Below the pieces are notes generated by a model. That model saw only the letters and a list, made by a program, of their open reading frames with translations, was not told where the DNA came from and ran no database searches. 64,000 nt of DNA from Streptococcus oralis subsp. dentisani (GTDB lineage: Bacteria > Bacillota > Bacilli > Lactobacillales > Streptococcaceae), in NCBI RefSeq assembly GCF_007475365.1, contig NZ_CP034442.1, forward strand, positions 496,001 through 560,000. The letters are read 5' to 3'. A program made the position numbers and the translations under genes. The stretch's first letter is position 1. The number at the start of each line of letters is the position of its first letter. Of the stretch, positions 55,320 to 64,000 are shown in pieces.

Positions 55320-57677
55320 TTAGTTAGAAGCCATTTTATCAGGATCCGTACTCATGATATCAAACAATTGAGTACCTTGAGGAATCTTATTTTTGAAGGG
55401 AACGACAACTGAACCAGCTTTTATTAGTCCAGCCCCTTTTTCTGGATTGACTAGGTATTTTTCAAGTTCTTTTGACAAGCCTAAGAGTTGAACCAGTTCT
55501 TCTCGGTCATTTTTTGCTTGCTTGAGGAGAATCATAAATTCACTATTTGCAATAATTCGTCTACCATTTGGATCTAACAATAAGGTTTCGACATTTTGAG
55601 TTATTCCAGTCGGACTGGCTCCATATTTTCTGACACGACTCCACAATTTAAAGAAGAAATCACTGGCATATTTATCTAATAAGAGAAGCTGCATTTCATC
55701 AAAATAAATCCAGGTCTTCTTCCCTAATTTTTGATTACGAACAACACGATTCCATATCTGATCAAACACTACCATAAGAGCGATTTGTTTCAGCTCATCT
55801 CCTAACTTTTTAACATTATAGATTAAGAAATTAGATCCTGTCTGAATATTGGTCTTATGAGAAAAAATATCAAGAGAACCTTCGACATACAGTTCCATAT
55901 CAAGTGCCAAATTCTGCGCTTCTTCTTCTGGTTGTTGACTCAAGACAAAGACCCATTCTTTCAAAGAAGGCTCTTTAAATGACTGATAGGTGAGTCTCGT
56001 AACTCGGTCGATAATCGATTTTTCTCTTCCATCCATTTTCCTATCCAATAACTTGCCGATAAAGGATAAAAGAAATTCTGATTTTACCTTAACAGGATCC
56101 TCATCCATATTTTCCTCAGACAAGTCAAGTACATTGAGATAAGTCTGGGAGTCGGGCGCAATATCAATCATTTCTCCACCAAAAGCCCGTCCAATGACAC
56201 TGTACTCTGCTTCTGGATCAACGATGATGATTTCGGTATTTTCACCAGATTCCTTGATTTTTGTCGTGATAATCTCATGCTTGGTTGCCATCCCTTTCCC
56301 AGCTCCAGATGTTCCTAAAATCAGACCAGACGGTGTATTTAATAGGCTGCGATCAATGGTAATAATATTGCTTGAGATTTGATTGATACCGTAATATTTT
56401 CCACTACGGTCTTGTAAGTCTACTGAAGTCCATGGAGAGTTCACTGCTATATTGGACGTTAATAAACTCCGTGATACTCCCTATAAAAAATCACAACCAA
56501 ATGGCAGCAAACTATTAAAGGCTGCTTCTTGCATATATGGAAGTTTATCAATCATTAAGTCATTTGAGCCGGCCACTTGTTGGATAGTGTCTAGGGCTTG
56601 TTTAAGTTCTTCTTCATCCTGACCAAAGACACCAATCAAGAAGACTGTTTGAAATAGTTTATCTCCTGTCTCTGTCATGGTTTTTAAGAGTTCCTCAGCT
56701 TCATCGATATTGCTTTCTAAAACATGGCCTACTTTTTCCAAATAGATACCTGTACGAGCTAGTTTTTGTTGTTCCCCAATCTTTTGGGATTCCATCAAGG
56801 TTTTCTTTGTTCGTAGTTTCTTCATGGCATCTGCCTTAGTCGAACTTTGAGCATGGAGGCTCACAATCAATTCCAAATCTCCTTGCATGAGGTCTCTGAT
56901 AAACTGATCTCCTAGTTCCATACCGTAGTCTCTGACATAGACAATCTGCAATAAGCGGTCATTGATTTGTAGATAATTCTTGTTTTTAAAATCCAAGAGG
57001 TTAGGAGCTATAAAGTGACGAGTTGTCTGACCCGATCTCGTTAAATCACGGTAAGAAAACGGAAGATGGTGTTCTCCTCTAAGCATATCTGCTAACAAGT
57101 TCACACGGTTTTCTCCAGCCAAGGATTCAAAGCGAGCATCAATTTCTGAGAAACCACTCTTGAAATATTCTCCAATTTGAGACAAGGAACGATAGGCTTG
57201 TTTGGGATTAGAATCCTTTCTACCAAAGGTAATCAGTTTCACAGCTGAAAAGTTATTTTCACCACTGTCTAAATTCTGATTCATCATCCGATTCAATTCT
57301 TTACGATAGCTATCATACCCATCTTCTTTTTCCTCATACAAAACACTTTGTCTAAACTTTTCTAAATTCAATCTTTTATTAAAGATGGTCAATTGGAAGT
57401 TGGTTTGGTCATCTAGGGAGTTAATCAAATCAGAATACTTCTCAATGATTGCCCCCTTATCTTCCAAACCAACGGTCTGATAATTGACATCACCAAGTAA
57501 GTAGCTTTGTGAGAAATAATCTTCTTTTACCTGCATCAGACCATTTTGATACAGGGCTTGATAGGAAAGAGTATTAGCCGTAGAGGGTAACACTTCCTCT
57601 TTTTTCCCTTTAACTTCTTCCTTTTTATTAGTCATTGAAGTTTTTTGTTTCTTTAATGTATTTGATTTTCTTTTCAT
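55320..57677 (-). pseudogene. VirB4-type T4SS ATPase interrupted by an in-frame amber codon
   Basis: The gene encodes about 785 codons. The frame is open from 57,677 to a TAG at 56,481-56,483 (codon 399) after LLPFGCDFL. It continues in the same frame with GVSRSLLTSNIAVNSPWTSV to 55,320. The second part has Walker A LGTSGAGKG and Walker B TWIYFDEMQLLL. A GTG inside the second part could restart translation but would give only the ATPase half. VirB4 energises pilus and channel assembly, so loss would stop self-transfer unless the stop is suppressed or both halves work together. Confidence 0.88.
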
Positions 57678-57987
57678 GTTCAGGTCCTTTCTTTCCTGTA
57701 ATTGTGCGTAGGGGAACCGTTAATTCAAAATGAAGACGGTATTTCAAATAATGTTCAAAATATAAATCATTGGGTTTATAGACTCCAAAAAGCATGAGGG
57801 GAATGGTAAAGGCAAACACAAAACCGTAAACAAACCAATCTCCAAATTGCGAGAAAAAGAGATTCAAGCCCAAAACAATAATTGTGACAATAAAGGCTGG
57901 TAAAACAAAGATGATTTGCCTTGTGGTGAAACCTAACCAAGCCCTGTGTTGGTATTTTGAAATGTCTTTAAAGACACGTGTATTCAT
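57628..57987 (-). CDS. PrgI-family T4SS membrane protein (VirB3-like)
   Basis: The 119-residue protein has two membrane helices (residues 25-45 and 50-70) and the start MNTRVFKDISKYQHRAWLGF, typical of PrgI family proteins that precede virB4. It overlaps virB4 by 50 bases, showing tight coupling. Confidence 0.85.
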   Translation of the reverse strand: MNTRVFKDISKYQHRAWLGFTTRQIIFVLPAFIVTIIVLGLNLFFSQFGDWFVYGFVFAFTIPLMLFGVYKPNDLYFEHYLKYRLHFELTVPLRTITGKKGPEHEKKIKYIKETKNFND

Positions 57988-58040
57988 GACTTTCCTTTCT
58001 AAAAAGGCTAAGAAGCAATCACTTCCTAGCCTTTATCTAA

Positions 58041-58895
58041 TTACATACCTAAAATTGAGCGAGCCGTACGTTGAGAACCAACGAGGGCAATAATCAGTAA
58101 GATAGCTTGTATCAAACTACCAAACATAATCGCAAGTGATTGCAAGACTCCTGCACCATTTGAAACAGCTATTTTCCCAGCAGATTCAAACAAAGGAACA
58201 AGAGAGACAATCATAAAAATGAGAACCCCTTGTACCGCATAGACCATAATATTTTTTAAATAGCCAATACCAATAGACTTCCATTCATCGCTTAAAAATG
58301 TTGGAATCGTAAGAGGGGCAAATGGAATCATAAGGTAGAGCTGAATAAATCGAATGGATACCAAAAGATTGACCATGGCTGCACTTACTATCCGAACAAG
58401 CCAAATGAGGAGGGCGAAAAAGCCCACAATCATACGGCCAATAAATCCTGAACCTTTTAATCCAGAGATTGTATCATACTTTGCCCCACCGTGAGCCACA
58501 ATCGAAGCCACTTGTTCAATGGCGTGACTCGCAATCCCGATGATGGCTTCTACAATTACGGTAGTGTTGGTAATTACAACTGCGACCATAATATAACTAA
58601 TCAACATCGGCGCTAATGCTTCAAATGTCATCGCTCCTCCTGAGTTAGCAATTTTCTTTGCCATCTTCGAAAATTCTAAGATGAGAACAACTGATAAAAT
58701 CGCAACTCCAAGAGGCTGCATGACACTTTTAGTAATACTAGACATATAAGTCCAAACGGTTGGATTGTAGCTAGATAGGGATTTAATCAGATCTACAGTA
58801 GATTGTAAATCCACATTAAATCCTTCAAATAAATTTTCAGCTGATATTTTTTCAGATGCAAGGTAAACAAAGGGTGAGACTAAACTAAGATTCAT
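58041..58895 (-). CDS. VirB6/TrbL-like polytopic T4SS channel protein
   Basis: The 284-residue protein has about six membrane helices and a glycine-rich loop (HGGAKYDTISGLKGSGFIGR). Position between the small pilin-like gene and prgI is that of the VirB6/PrgH-type inner-membrane channel in Gram-positive T4SS. It begins with an extracytoplasmic helical segment rather than a cleavable signal. Confidence 0.8.
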   Translation of the reverse strand: MNLSLVSPFVYLASEKISAENLFEGFNVDLQSTVDLIKSLSSYNPTVWTYMSSITKSVMQPLGVAILSVVLILEFSKMAKKIANSGGAMTFEALAPMLISYIMVAVVITNTTVIVEAIIGIASHAIEQVASIVAHGGAKYDTISGLKGSGFIGRMIVGFFALLIWLVRIVSAAMVNLLVSIRFIQLYLMIPFAPLTIPTFLSDEWKSIGIGYLKNIMVYAVQGVLIFMIVSLVPLFESAGKIAVSNGAGVLQSLAIMFGSLIQAILLIIALVGSQRTARSILGM

Positions 58896-58911
58896 GTCAT
58901 TGTTTATCCTC

Positions 58912-59154
58912 CTAAATTGAAATCTGGGTTACAAAGGCTCCAGCAGCCCCGACCATAACACCACCGACAATTTCAAGAATGGCATTCCGAACACCTGGTC
59001 CACCATCCTTAATGTTGGTTGCAAGATTGACAATCCCCACAACAACGAGAAAGGCACCAACCGCAATCAATCCCTTCTGCAACAAATACATAGCTTGTGC
59101 AAACATGGCACTTGCGTCTACTCCATAAACAAAACCTTTAAAATGCGTAATCAT
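58912..59154 (-). CDS. VirB2-like small T4SS membrane protein (80 aa)
   Basis: Two hydrophobic helices (LLQKGLIAVGAFLVVVGIVN and IVGGVMVGAAGAFVTQISI) separated by NIKDGGPGVRNA, the pattern of VirB2/TrsC-type small proteins next to virB6 in Firmicute ICEs. Probable channel or pilin-like subunit. Confidence 0.7.
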   Translation of the reverse strand: MITHFKGFVYGVDASAMFAQAMYLLQKGLIAVGAFLVVVGIVNLATNIKDGGPGVRNAILEIVGGVMVGAAGAFVTQISI

Positions 59155-59174
59155 CTATTTCCTCTTTTCTATTT

Positions 59175-61055
59175 TTATTTTAAACTAGATTCAAAAGTTA
59201 AATCACGAATTCTAAGGCCTTCAAGATGATTTTCTTGTCTTTGATTCAAAGGATTGATCTGATAGTTCCACCACCGTTCATCGGTTTCTTGATTGGCTAG
59301 GTATTTCCAGTTTGGATGCTTAGTTGAATTGTACTTTTTGCTTTTAAAGACAGGCATATTAGCAATTCGAACCAGGCATTCATGCCGTTTCATATTTCCG
59401 ACTTCATCAGGTGTCATTAAATCACGAGCAATCTTTTGATGAGAAAGGGATCCTGAACCTGTCTGGCCAAAGGAACGACTAGTATTTCGAACATCAATGG
59501 TTTGTTTACCGAGTAAGCCACTCATAAATTTAAAGGTATCTTCATCATTACCACCTAAGTAGACTAAGCTATCACAGTTCCCCAAAATGGTTTTCCAAGC
59601 TTCTTTTTCTTTATAGAGCCCTTGAAGTTGGGCAATATTTTGTAGAATAGGAACGAGACTCATATTTCGAGAACGGACTGTTGAGGTTTGTTCAGCAAAA
59701 TCTGGGATTTCTCCGATATTTGCGAACTCATCTAAATAGACTCTCACATGAAGAGGCAATTGACCCTTAAAATCAATATCTGCTTGTCTTGTTAGGGTTT
59801 GAAATACGGTTGAAAAAAAGAGGGCTGAAAGAAAGCGAAAGGTACTATCGTTATCTGGGATAACTAAGTAAACCATTGATTTTTCCTTGCCCCATGTCTT
59901 CATATCAAGGGTATCTCTTTTGGTCAAATCCATGACACTTTGAATATTGAAGAGGGCAAATTTAGCAGTGGTTACAGCTATAACAGAATCCAAAGTCTTA
60001 TCCTTATAATTTTGGAAATCTGCCCAATTTCGCATGGTAAAATTTTCAGTCCCATACTTTTTACCATAATTTTCAAATAGAATTTCTAAGACACTTTTTT
60101 CTTGATTTTCACCCTTGGATAAGTGTTTAATGAGTTTTGAGATTTCAGCAAAACTTGGATAACGCCCTCGTTTTTTTCGCTCTTCCACTTCTTTTTTTTG
60201 ACATTTCAACAAGTTTTGGTATTCTGTTTGACTCAAACGACTCTCTTCAATGAGCTGTTCTCTTGTTTTAGGTGGGTTATAGAAATCGACCAAGTAGGAG
60301 GCTAAAGCTCGTACCAAAGTCATAGAAGCTTCGTCCCAAAATGGATCACTACGGGATCCAGAGCCTTTGGTGTTATTAAAATAAACTGTCAGCATGCGAT
60401 TCAAATCATTTTCTGTCTCTATATAGCGAAAAGGATTGAAGCCATCTGAGTTCTTCATATTGACTAAATCTAACACCTTTACTTGGTAGCCATGTTCTAA
60501 AAAGAGTTTGCCTGTTTTCTCGGCCAAGTGATCTTTAGGATCCACGACAATATTTGAACTATTCATCTGAATCAGATTGGGTTTTACAAAGCGAAATGTC
60601 TTCCCACTTCCTGAACCTCCGATCACCGCAATATTCTTATTTCTATCATATTGAGGTGGTTTTTTATCTAATAATGTCAAACGAACATCTTGTGCTAAGA
60701 TCGTATCATGAGAAAATTCCTTACCGTAAAAGAGCTTCTTTTCTTTTAGAGTTCCAAAACGGGCGCTCCCGTATTCTACCCCTTCTCGGTATTGTTTTTT
60801 ACCAGTCTCTAGATAGAGATAAACCAGTAACATCATCACAAAACCTAGTAGAAAAAAAGCACTTGATTTTCCAGTAAAAGAAACATTCCATGGCGACTGA
60901 AGAACTTCATCTTGACCTTCCATCAGAAGATGAGTCCATTTATCTAAGGTATTTCCAGTATAGGAATCATACAAAAGCGTCAAACGATGAAAAAGATAGC
61001 CTAGTAAGATACCTAACAGTGAGAATAGTAGGAATTTCTTTCCACTGTACATCAT
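59175..61055 (-). CDS. VirD4/TraG-type coupling protein
   Basis: The 626-residue ATPase links the relaxosome to the channel. Two N-terminal membrane helices (residues 8-28 and 65-82) precede the motor domain with Walker A GGSGSGKTFRFVKPN near residue 150 and Walker B VYLDEFANIG near 445. Its start overlaps the PcfB-like gene by four bases (ATGA type). Intact, normal length for PcfC-type proteins. Confidence 0.92.
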   Translation of the reverse strand: MMYSGKKFLLFSLLGILLGYLFHRLTLLYDSYTGNTLDKWTHLLMEGQDEVLQSPWNVSFTGKSSAFFLLGFVMMLLVYLYLETGKKQYREGVEYGSARFGTLKEKKLFYGKEFSHDTILAQDVRLTLLDKKPPQYDRNKNIAVIGGSGSGKTFRFVKPNLIQMNSSNIVVDPKDHLAEKTGKLFLEHGYQVKVLDLVNMKNSDGFNPFRYIETENDLNRMLTVYFNNTKGSGSRSDPFWDEASMTLVRALASYLVDFYNPPKTREQLIEESRLSQTEYQNLLKCQKKEVEERKKRGRYPSFAEISKLIKHLSKGENQEKSVLEILFENYGKKYGTENFTMRNWADFQNYKDKTLDSVIAVTTAKFALFNIQSVMDLTKRDTLDMKTWGKEKSMVYLVIPDNDSTFRFLSALFFSTVFQTLTRQADIDFKGQLPLHVRVYLDEFANIGEIPDFAEQTSTVRSRNMSLVPILQNIAQLQGLYKEKEAWKTILGNCDSLVYLGGNDEDTFKFMSGLLGKQTIDVRNTSRSFGQTGSGSLSHQKIARDLMTPDEVGNMKRHECLVRIANMPVFKSKKYNSTKHPNWKYLANQETDERWWNYQINPLNQRQENHLEGLRIRDLTFESSLK

Positions 61056-61540
61056 CTCACCATCTCTTTCTGTTTGACGGCTCCTTCTTGTCTAAAGGTA
61101 ATTTGGGATTTAGCCTCATCAATTGCATCGTCTAATGACTTATCCATGGTAAAATCAGCTAATTTCTCTGGATCATTAACCATTTTTTCTAACAGATGGT
61201 CTAAATGATTGTCTAGAATCGAACGGTCTTTCGTGTAGAAATGCAGAGAATCCCCTTGCCAAGCAATGGCTAAAGGAATCTCTTCTTTTTCTAAAAAAGC
61301 TTTAAATTTCTCTATATCAATTGGTTTGTCTAAAAAATCTTTTTTCAGATTAATCGTATCAATCGAATAAGGAGATTGTAGCAATTCTTCTAATTTCTGT
61401 ACTCCTATCTTATAAGCGGAATCCTGTGCTAAAGCCTGACGTCTAGACCATTCTAGAATCTTTAAGAGACTTTTTACAGTAAATAAAAGACTACGCTCAG
61501 CATATTGAACTGCCATTCGTTCCTGTTGTTCAGAGGACAT
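61052..61540 (-). CDS. PcfB-like (DUF3801-type) relaxosome accessory protein
   Basis: The 162-residue helical protein (MAVQYAERSLLFTVKSLLKI) lies immediately before and overlaps the VirD4 gene, the place of PcfB/DUF3801 proteins that bridge relaxosome and coupling protein. Residues IPLAIAWQGDSLHFYTKDRS resemble the beta part of that family. Family assignment rests on position and general pattern. Confidence 0.65.
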   Translation of the reverse strand: MSSEQQERMAVQYAERSLLFTVKSLLKILEWSRRQALAQDSAYKIGVQKLEELLQSPYSIDTINLKKDFLDKPIDIEKFKAFLEKEEIPLAIAWQGDSLHFYTKDRSILDNHLDHLLEKMVNDPEKLADFTMDKSLDDAIDEAKSQITFRQEGAVKQKEMVR

Positions 61541-61829
61541 CTGATGCCTCCTTCTTCACAAATAGCAGCTTTCCCTCTTTATAACGATAAGCTATCAATT
61601 TCTGACGTTGCTTAATCGACTTGACAACCTGCAGTAGATCTCTCGAATAAGGTTCTCGAAGAGTAACTTCTACTGCTTTCCCATCAAAGATACCAACACG
61701 TTTAAATTCAATGTAGTCTTTTTTGAGATGTCCTAAGCCCATACCAAAAGGAAAGTGATGAATCAATTGGATGGTACAACCACCTTTATTTCCCATTTGT
61801 TTCAAATCATACAAGTTTACTACCTTCAT
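61530..61829 (-). CDS. First gene of the T4SS operon, unknown (99 aa)
   Basis: A basic protein (MKVVNLYDLKQMGNKGGCTI) with AAGGAG seven bases before the ATG. It overlaps the PcfB-like gene by 11 bases. It stands directly after the structured leader. No domain recognised; possibly DNA-binding by charge. Confidence 0.65.
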   Translation of the reverse strand: MKVVNLYDLKQMGNKGGCTIQLIHHFPFGMGLGHLKKDYIEFKRVGIFDGKAVEVTLREPYSRDLLQVVKSIKQRQKLIAYRYKEGKLLFVKKEASDVL

Positions 61830-61849
61830 GATTAACTCCTTTATCTAGT

Positions 61850-61986
61850 TTGTCGCATCGTTTAAGTCTGGTAACGATAAACTCCGTGTCTGTTAGAAAA
61901 TTCTCACACACGTCTTGTGCCAGTTGCCCTTCACAGGGAAATACTCTCAGTCCCTACTTACACAGGCACGCTAATCAAGACGGAGT
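61850..61986 (-). ncRNA. Structured leader RNA upstream of the T4SS operon
   Basis: On the minus strand ACTCCGT (61,980-61,986) pairs with ACGGAGT (61,881-61,887), closing a 106-nt element. Inside, GTCTTG pairs with CAAGAC and TGCC with GGCA. At the tip AGGGA/TCCCT competes with CCCT-GTGA-AGGG for the same bases, as in switch-like leaders. A second hairpin ATCGTT/AACGAT follows, just before the ribosome site. A TATAAT promoter lies near 62,020-62,025. I recognise no named RNA family. Confidence 0.6.
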
Positions 61987-62102
61987 GGATTCAATTTTCA
62001 AAGAACAGGTAGCTTTATTATAGATAAGAGTAGTTGAAATTTTTATCACATTTCTTATTTTTCTGTCGAGCTAAATTCATATTAACCAAAGACTTTGAAA
62101 TA

Positions 62103-62135
62103 AAATACTAACATTGTTACATAATGTTAGTATTT
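62103..62135 (-). terminator. Terminator of the CPBP/Spx-like operon
   Basis: A perfect 13-bp stem (AAATACTAACATT with its complement, 7-nt loop) followed by T-rich sequence on the minus strand, 28 bases after the CPBP stop. It separates this operon from the T4SS promoter. Confidence 0.8.
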
Positions 62136-62162
62136 CATTTCCCTAAAACAAACTAATTTGGT

Positions 62163-62750
62163 CTAAAAAAGCAGCAAACTATAAACTAGTAGGTTCCACA
62201 CCAAATGTAGCCCCATACTTCCCAAAAAATCAGATTTATAGCGTACCATCCCTAAAAACATCCCAAGTGAAACATACAAAAACCAAGCTAGAATGGTTCC
62301 TGGATGATGTGCTAAGGCAAATAAAACACTTGTCAAAGCAATTCTGATATCTAATTTTCTGACTAAGTTCCATAAAATTTCTCGATACAGAAATTCTTCA
62401 ACCATACTTGCATTGATTAAGAACAATAAAAATGAAAACCAAGGAACTTGATGTTGAAGCCCAATTAAGTTTACTTGATTCGTGGTTCCTTGAGCATGAA
62501 TCAGACTAAAACATAGACTTATAATCAGTAGACTAACGAATCCAATACCAAGCCACTTTATCCTAATTTTCATATTGACCTTGACCACTTGTTTTCGTTG
62601 ACCATACATCCATAAAAAAGAAATGAGCGACCCACAATAGAGAACCTGTAGTATAGTTAACTCACCGATACAAAGAAATTTCAGTAAGTATAAAGATACC
62701 AATAGGACATTTACTTGTTGGAATATATAAACTGGAATTATTCTTTTCAT
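62163..62750 (-). CDS. CPBP intramembrane protease of the ICE
   Basis: The 195-residue membrane protein with about six helices carries the motif VEEFLYREILWNLV and a later FALAHHPGTIL, the Glu and His motifs of CPBP/Abi proteases. It is the last gene of the right-hand operon, starting two bases after the 77-aa gene. A role in processing a peptide or in immunity is possible; conserved in several Tn5252-type elements. Confidence 0.8.
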   Translation of the reverse strand: MKRIIPVYIFQQVNVLLVSLYLLKFLCIGELTILQVLYCGSLISFLWMYGQRKQVVKVNMKIRIKWLGIGFVSLLIISLCFSLIHAQGTTNQVNLIGLQHQVPWFSFLLFLINASMVEEFLYREILWNLVRKLDIRIALTSVLFALAHHPGTILAWFLYVSLGMFLGMVRYKSDFLGSMGLHLVWNLLVYSLLLF

Positions 62751-62752
62751 AG

Positions 62753-62986
62753 TTACCTCCGAAATAAATCTTCATAATCTAAATCTAATACCTGCACAAT
62801 CCTTTCTACCCATGGACTTTGAGGCATTCGTTGTTCCATCTTATAGTGGCGAATCTTTTGATACAAACGATTCAATTCACTTGGATAGTGAAACTCTCCC
62901 GCAAACATTTTTCTGGTTAACTCAATCCAGCTGATATTTCTTTCAGCCAAAATAATGGACAAGTTCTCCCAAAATCGTTCAGCCAT
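62753..62986 (-). CDS. Small helix-turn-helix-like protein (77 aa)
   Basis: MAERFWENLSIILAERNISW, then helices ending WVERIVQVLDLDYEDLFRR, resembles a divergent Xre fold (the ending LDLDYEDLF is typical). It could regulate the ICE operons. No dyad operator was noticed directly upstream. Confidence 0.6.
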   Translation of the reverse strand: MAERFWENLSIILAERNISWIELTRKMFAGEFHYPSELNRLYQKIRHYKMEQRMPQSPWVERIVQVLDLDYEDLFRR

Positions 62987-62998
62987 ATTGCTTCTCCT

Positions 62999-63379
62999 TT
63001 AACTTGATAAATAATGTGTTTGTTCCATGTAAATCAATTGTTTCGTATCTCTAGGTAATAAAGCTCTGGCCTCCTCTAGATTCAGATTTGGATAAACTCG
63101 CTTATTTGAAACCGCAAGAGGAAGCCTGATGGTTAGTTCAGGATTTTTTAATATCATTTCAATGAAATCCGTTAATCTTAGATTGTCACGGTTCTTAAAT
63201 CGTAATAAATTGGGAGATAAAAATTCAAAACAATCTGAAGAATAGCTCATCATCTCAATTAATTTGTCCTTTGTCATTTCAGAAACTGAATGACAAGATA
63301 CCTCGATGCCATAGTTTTGGAAGAAGTCTAAAAGAAGTTGATTTCTTTGGCTATTTTTACTTAGATAGAGATCAATCAT
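62999..63379 (-). CDS. Spx/ArsC-family protein without the redox CxxC
   Basis: The 126-residue protein starts MIDLYLSKNSQRNQLLLDFF, where Spx has a CxxC after the first strand; here it is KNSQRN. The remaining pattern (LTDFIEMILKNPELTIRLPL, NLEEARALLPRD) follows Spx closely. Spx proteins bind the RNA polymerase alpha subunit C-terminal domain and alter promoter choice. This ICE-borne version could act without thiol sensing. Its gene overlaps the preceding one by eight bases. Confidence 0.7.
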   Translation of the reverse strand: MIDLYLSKNSQRNQLLLDFFQNYGIEVSCHSVSEMTKDKLIEMMSYSSDCFEFLSPNLLRFKNRDNLRLTDFIEMILKNPELTIRLPLAVSNKRVYPNLNLEEARALLPRDTKQLIYMEQTHYLSS

Positions 63380-63821
63380 GGGAAACCTCCCAAAGATTCG
63401 GTTCTATTTGATATTCTGAAACGATTAAGGAATCTAATAAATTTGCGAAGTTAATCGGTTGCTTGTCTTCATCATAAGCTTTTACAGTTACTTGGGTTGT
63501 AAGTATTACCTCTTTTCCCTCGGCTCGATAGCCTTGTCCATATAAAACAAAAACAAGATTTTGATGATCATCTACAAAGGCATCAACCCCATTCTTTATG
63601 CCTTGACTTTCAAGGAATTCCATAATGTTTTGAAGATAGGATTCGTAAAATAGTGGGTAATTATGTTTTTCATGGTAATCATCTAAAAATGTCACCTCAA
63701 ACTCACATGGATAATTGGGCATCAAAAATATTTGTTCATCCAGCTGTCTGATTTCTGCATCATGTAATTCTGTTTCTAATTCATCACAATCTAGTATTGA
63801 TTCTTTATTTAATGCTTTCAT
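63372..63821 (-). CDS. Hypothetical acidic ICE protein (149 aa)
   Basis: A soluble acidic protein (ESILDCDELETELHDAEIRQ at the start) with several beta strands. Its start overlaps the end of the cytosine methylase gene by 17 bases and its end overlaps the Spx-like gene, so it is part of a tight operon. No motif recognised. Confidence 0.65.
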   Translation of the reverse strand: MKALNKESILDCDELETELHDAEIRQLDEQIFLMPNYPCEFEVTFLDDYHEKHNYPLFYESYLQNIMEFLESQGIKNGVDAFVDDHQNLVFVLYGQGYRAEGKEVILTTQVTVKAYDEDKQPINFANLLDSLIVSEYQIEPNLWEVSHD

Positions 63822-64000
63822 CTTTTTCCTCTATTTCTTTTAATTTCTTTGCGATTGCAGCAATCACAGGAACGGTTACACTATTACCAGCTTGTTTATA
63901 GAGCTGACTATTACTAGAGACTTTTCTAGCAGCTTCAAAAGCCCAATCAGGAAACCCTTGCAAGCGAAAACACTCTTTAGGAGTGATTCGTCGAATTCTC
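63805..64000 (-). CDS. C5-cytosine DNA methyltransferase, C-terminal part (runs off right edge)
   Basis: The last 64 codons read RIRRITPKECFRLQGFPDWA and LYKQAGNSVTVPVIAAIA, motifs IX-X of C5-cytosine methylases. The catalytic PCQ and ENV motifs must lie beyond 64,000. It is upstream of and overlaps the 149-aa gene. Such orphan ICE methylases guard against restriction in new hosts. Confidence 0.88.
   Translation of the reverse strand, partial: RIRRITPKECFRLQGFPDWAFEAARKVSSNSQLYKQAGNSVTVPVIAAIAKKLKEIEEKDESIK

Overview
The window is AT-rich Firmicute DNA, almost certainly from a Streptococcus (mitis-group or S. suis-like). The evidence is a PezA/PezT pair of 158 and 253 residues, a Tn5252-type conjugation module, an Rgg regulator beside a short peptide ending DIIIIVGG, and dense minus-strand operons with GGAGG-type ribosome sites. 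I cannot fix the species from sequence alone.

Positions 1-15,400 look like chromosome. A long run of small, mostly unrelated orphan genes (HEAT-repeat, DUF1877-like, SAP-like, nucleotidyltransferase-like, TPR-like and unknown proteins) surrounds a GH13 neopullulanase-type amylase. Several members are broken: a CbrC-like tail, a 116-codon gene cut by TAG, and the first 42 codons of an ADP-ribosylglycohydrolase. Next come an alpha/beta hydrolase, a CPBP membrane protease and an S51 peptidase. At 15,646-19,380 lies a 1244-residue STAND-type NTPase with a nuclease-like N terminus, a likely anti-phage effector.

At about 19.7 kb an integrative and conjugative element (ICE) begins and runs off the right edge. 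Its large serine recombinase ends inside the 3' part of an rlmD/rumA-like methyltransferase gene, a known ICE target type. The missing 5' part of that gene is predicted beyond 64 kb. Inside the integrase end, 21.5-26.4 kb carries the most interesting cargo. An Rgg regulator faces a divergent shp pheromone gene (broken by one TGA). Downstream of shp come a remnant ATP-grasp ligase, an MFS transporter, an aberrant class II tRNA-like element with its own promoter and operator, and an intact D-Ala-D-Ala-ligase-like ATP-grasp enzyme. I read this as a quorum-regulated small-molecule locus.

From 26.4 to 29.3 kb are the relaxase, MobC, an accessory relaxosome protein and a candidate oriT, then an ORF-less group II intron remnant. 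From 30 to 33.7 kb there is a TrlF-like PHP+ATPase gene (frameshifted inside Walker A) and pezAT. From 33.8 to 64 kb is the Tn5252-type backbone: small conserved proteins, a TOPRIM/primase-like protein, a VirB8-like protein, a giant SNF2/methylase gene, a 2019-residue surface adhesin with four G5-type repeats, a dead IS256/IS1381 chimera, and the T4SS set (PrgK-like hydrolase, VirB4, PrgI, VirB6-like, VirB2-like, VirD4, PcfB-like). Upstream of the T4SS operon is a highly structured roughly 105-nt leader. A separate operon to its right encodes a CPBP protease, a small helical protein, an Spx-like protein and a C5-cytosine methylase running off the edge.

The element seems to be decaying. The SNF2 gene has three frame breaks (one is an exact 19-bp tandem duplication), virB4 has an in-frame amber codon, trlF has a +1 shift and shp has a TGA. 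Two of the breaks sit in short G runs and could be sequencing errors; the others could not be explained that way.
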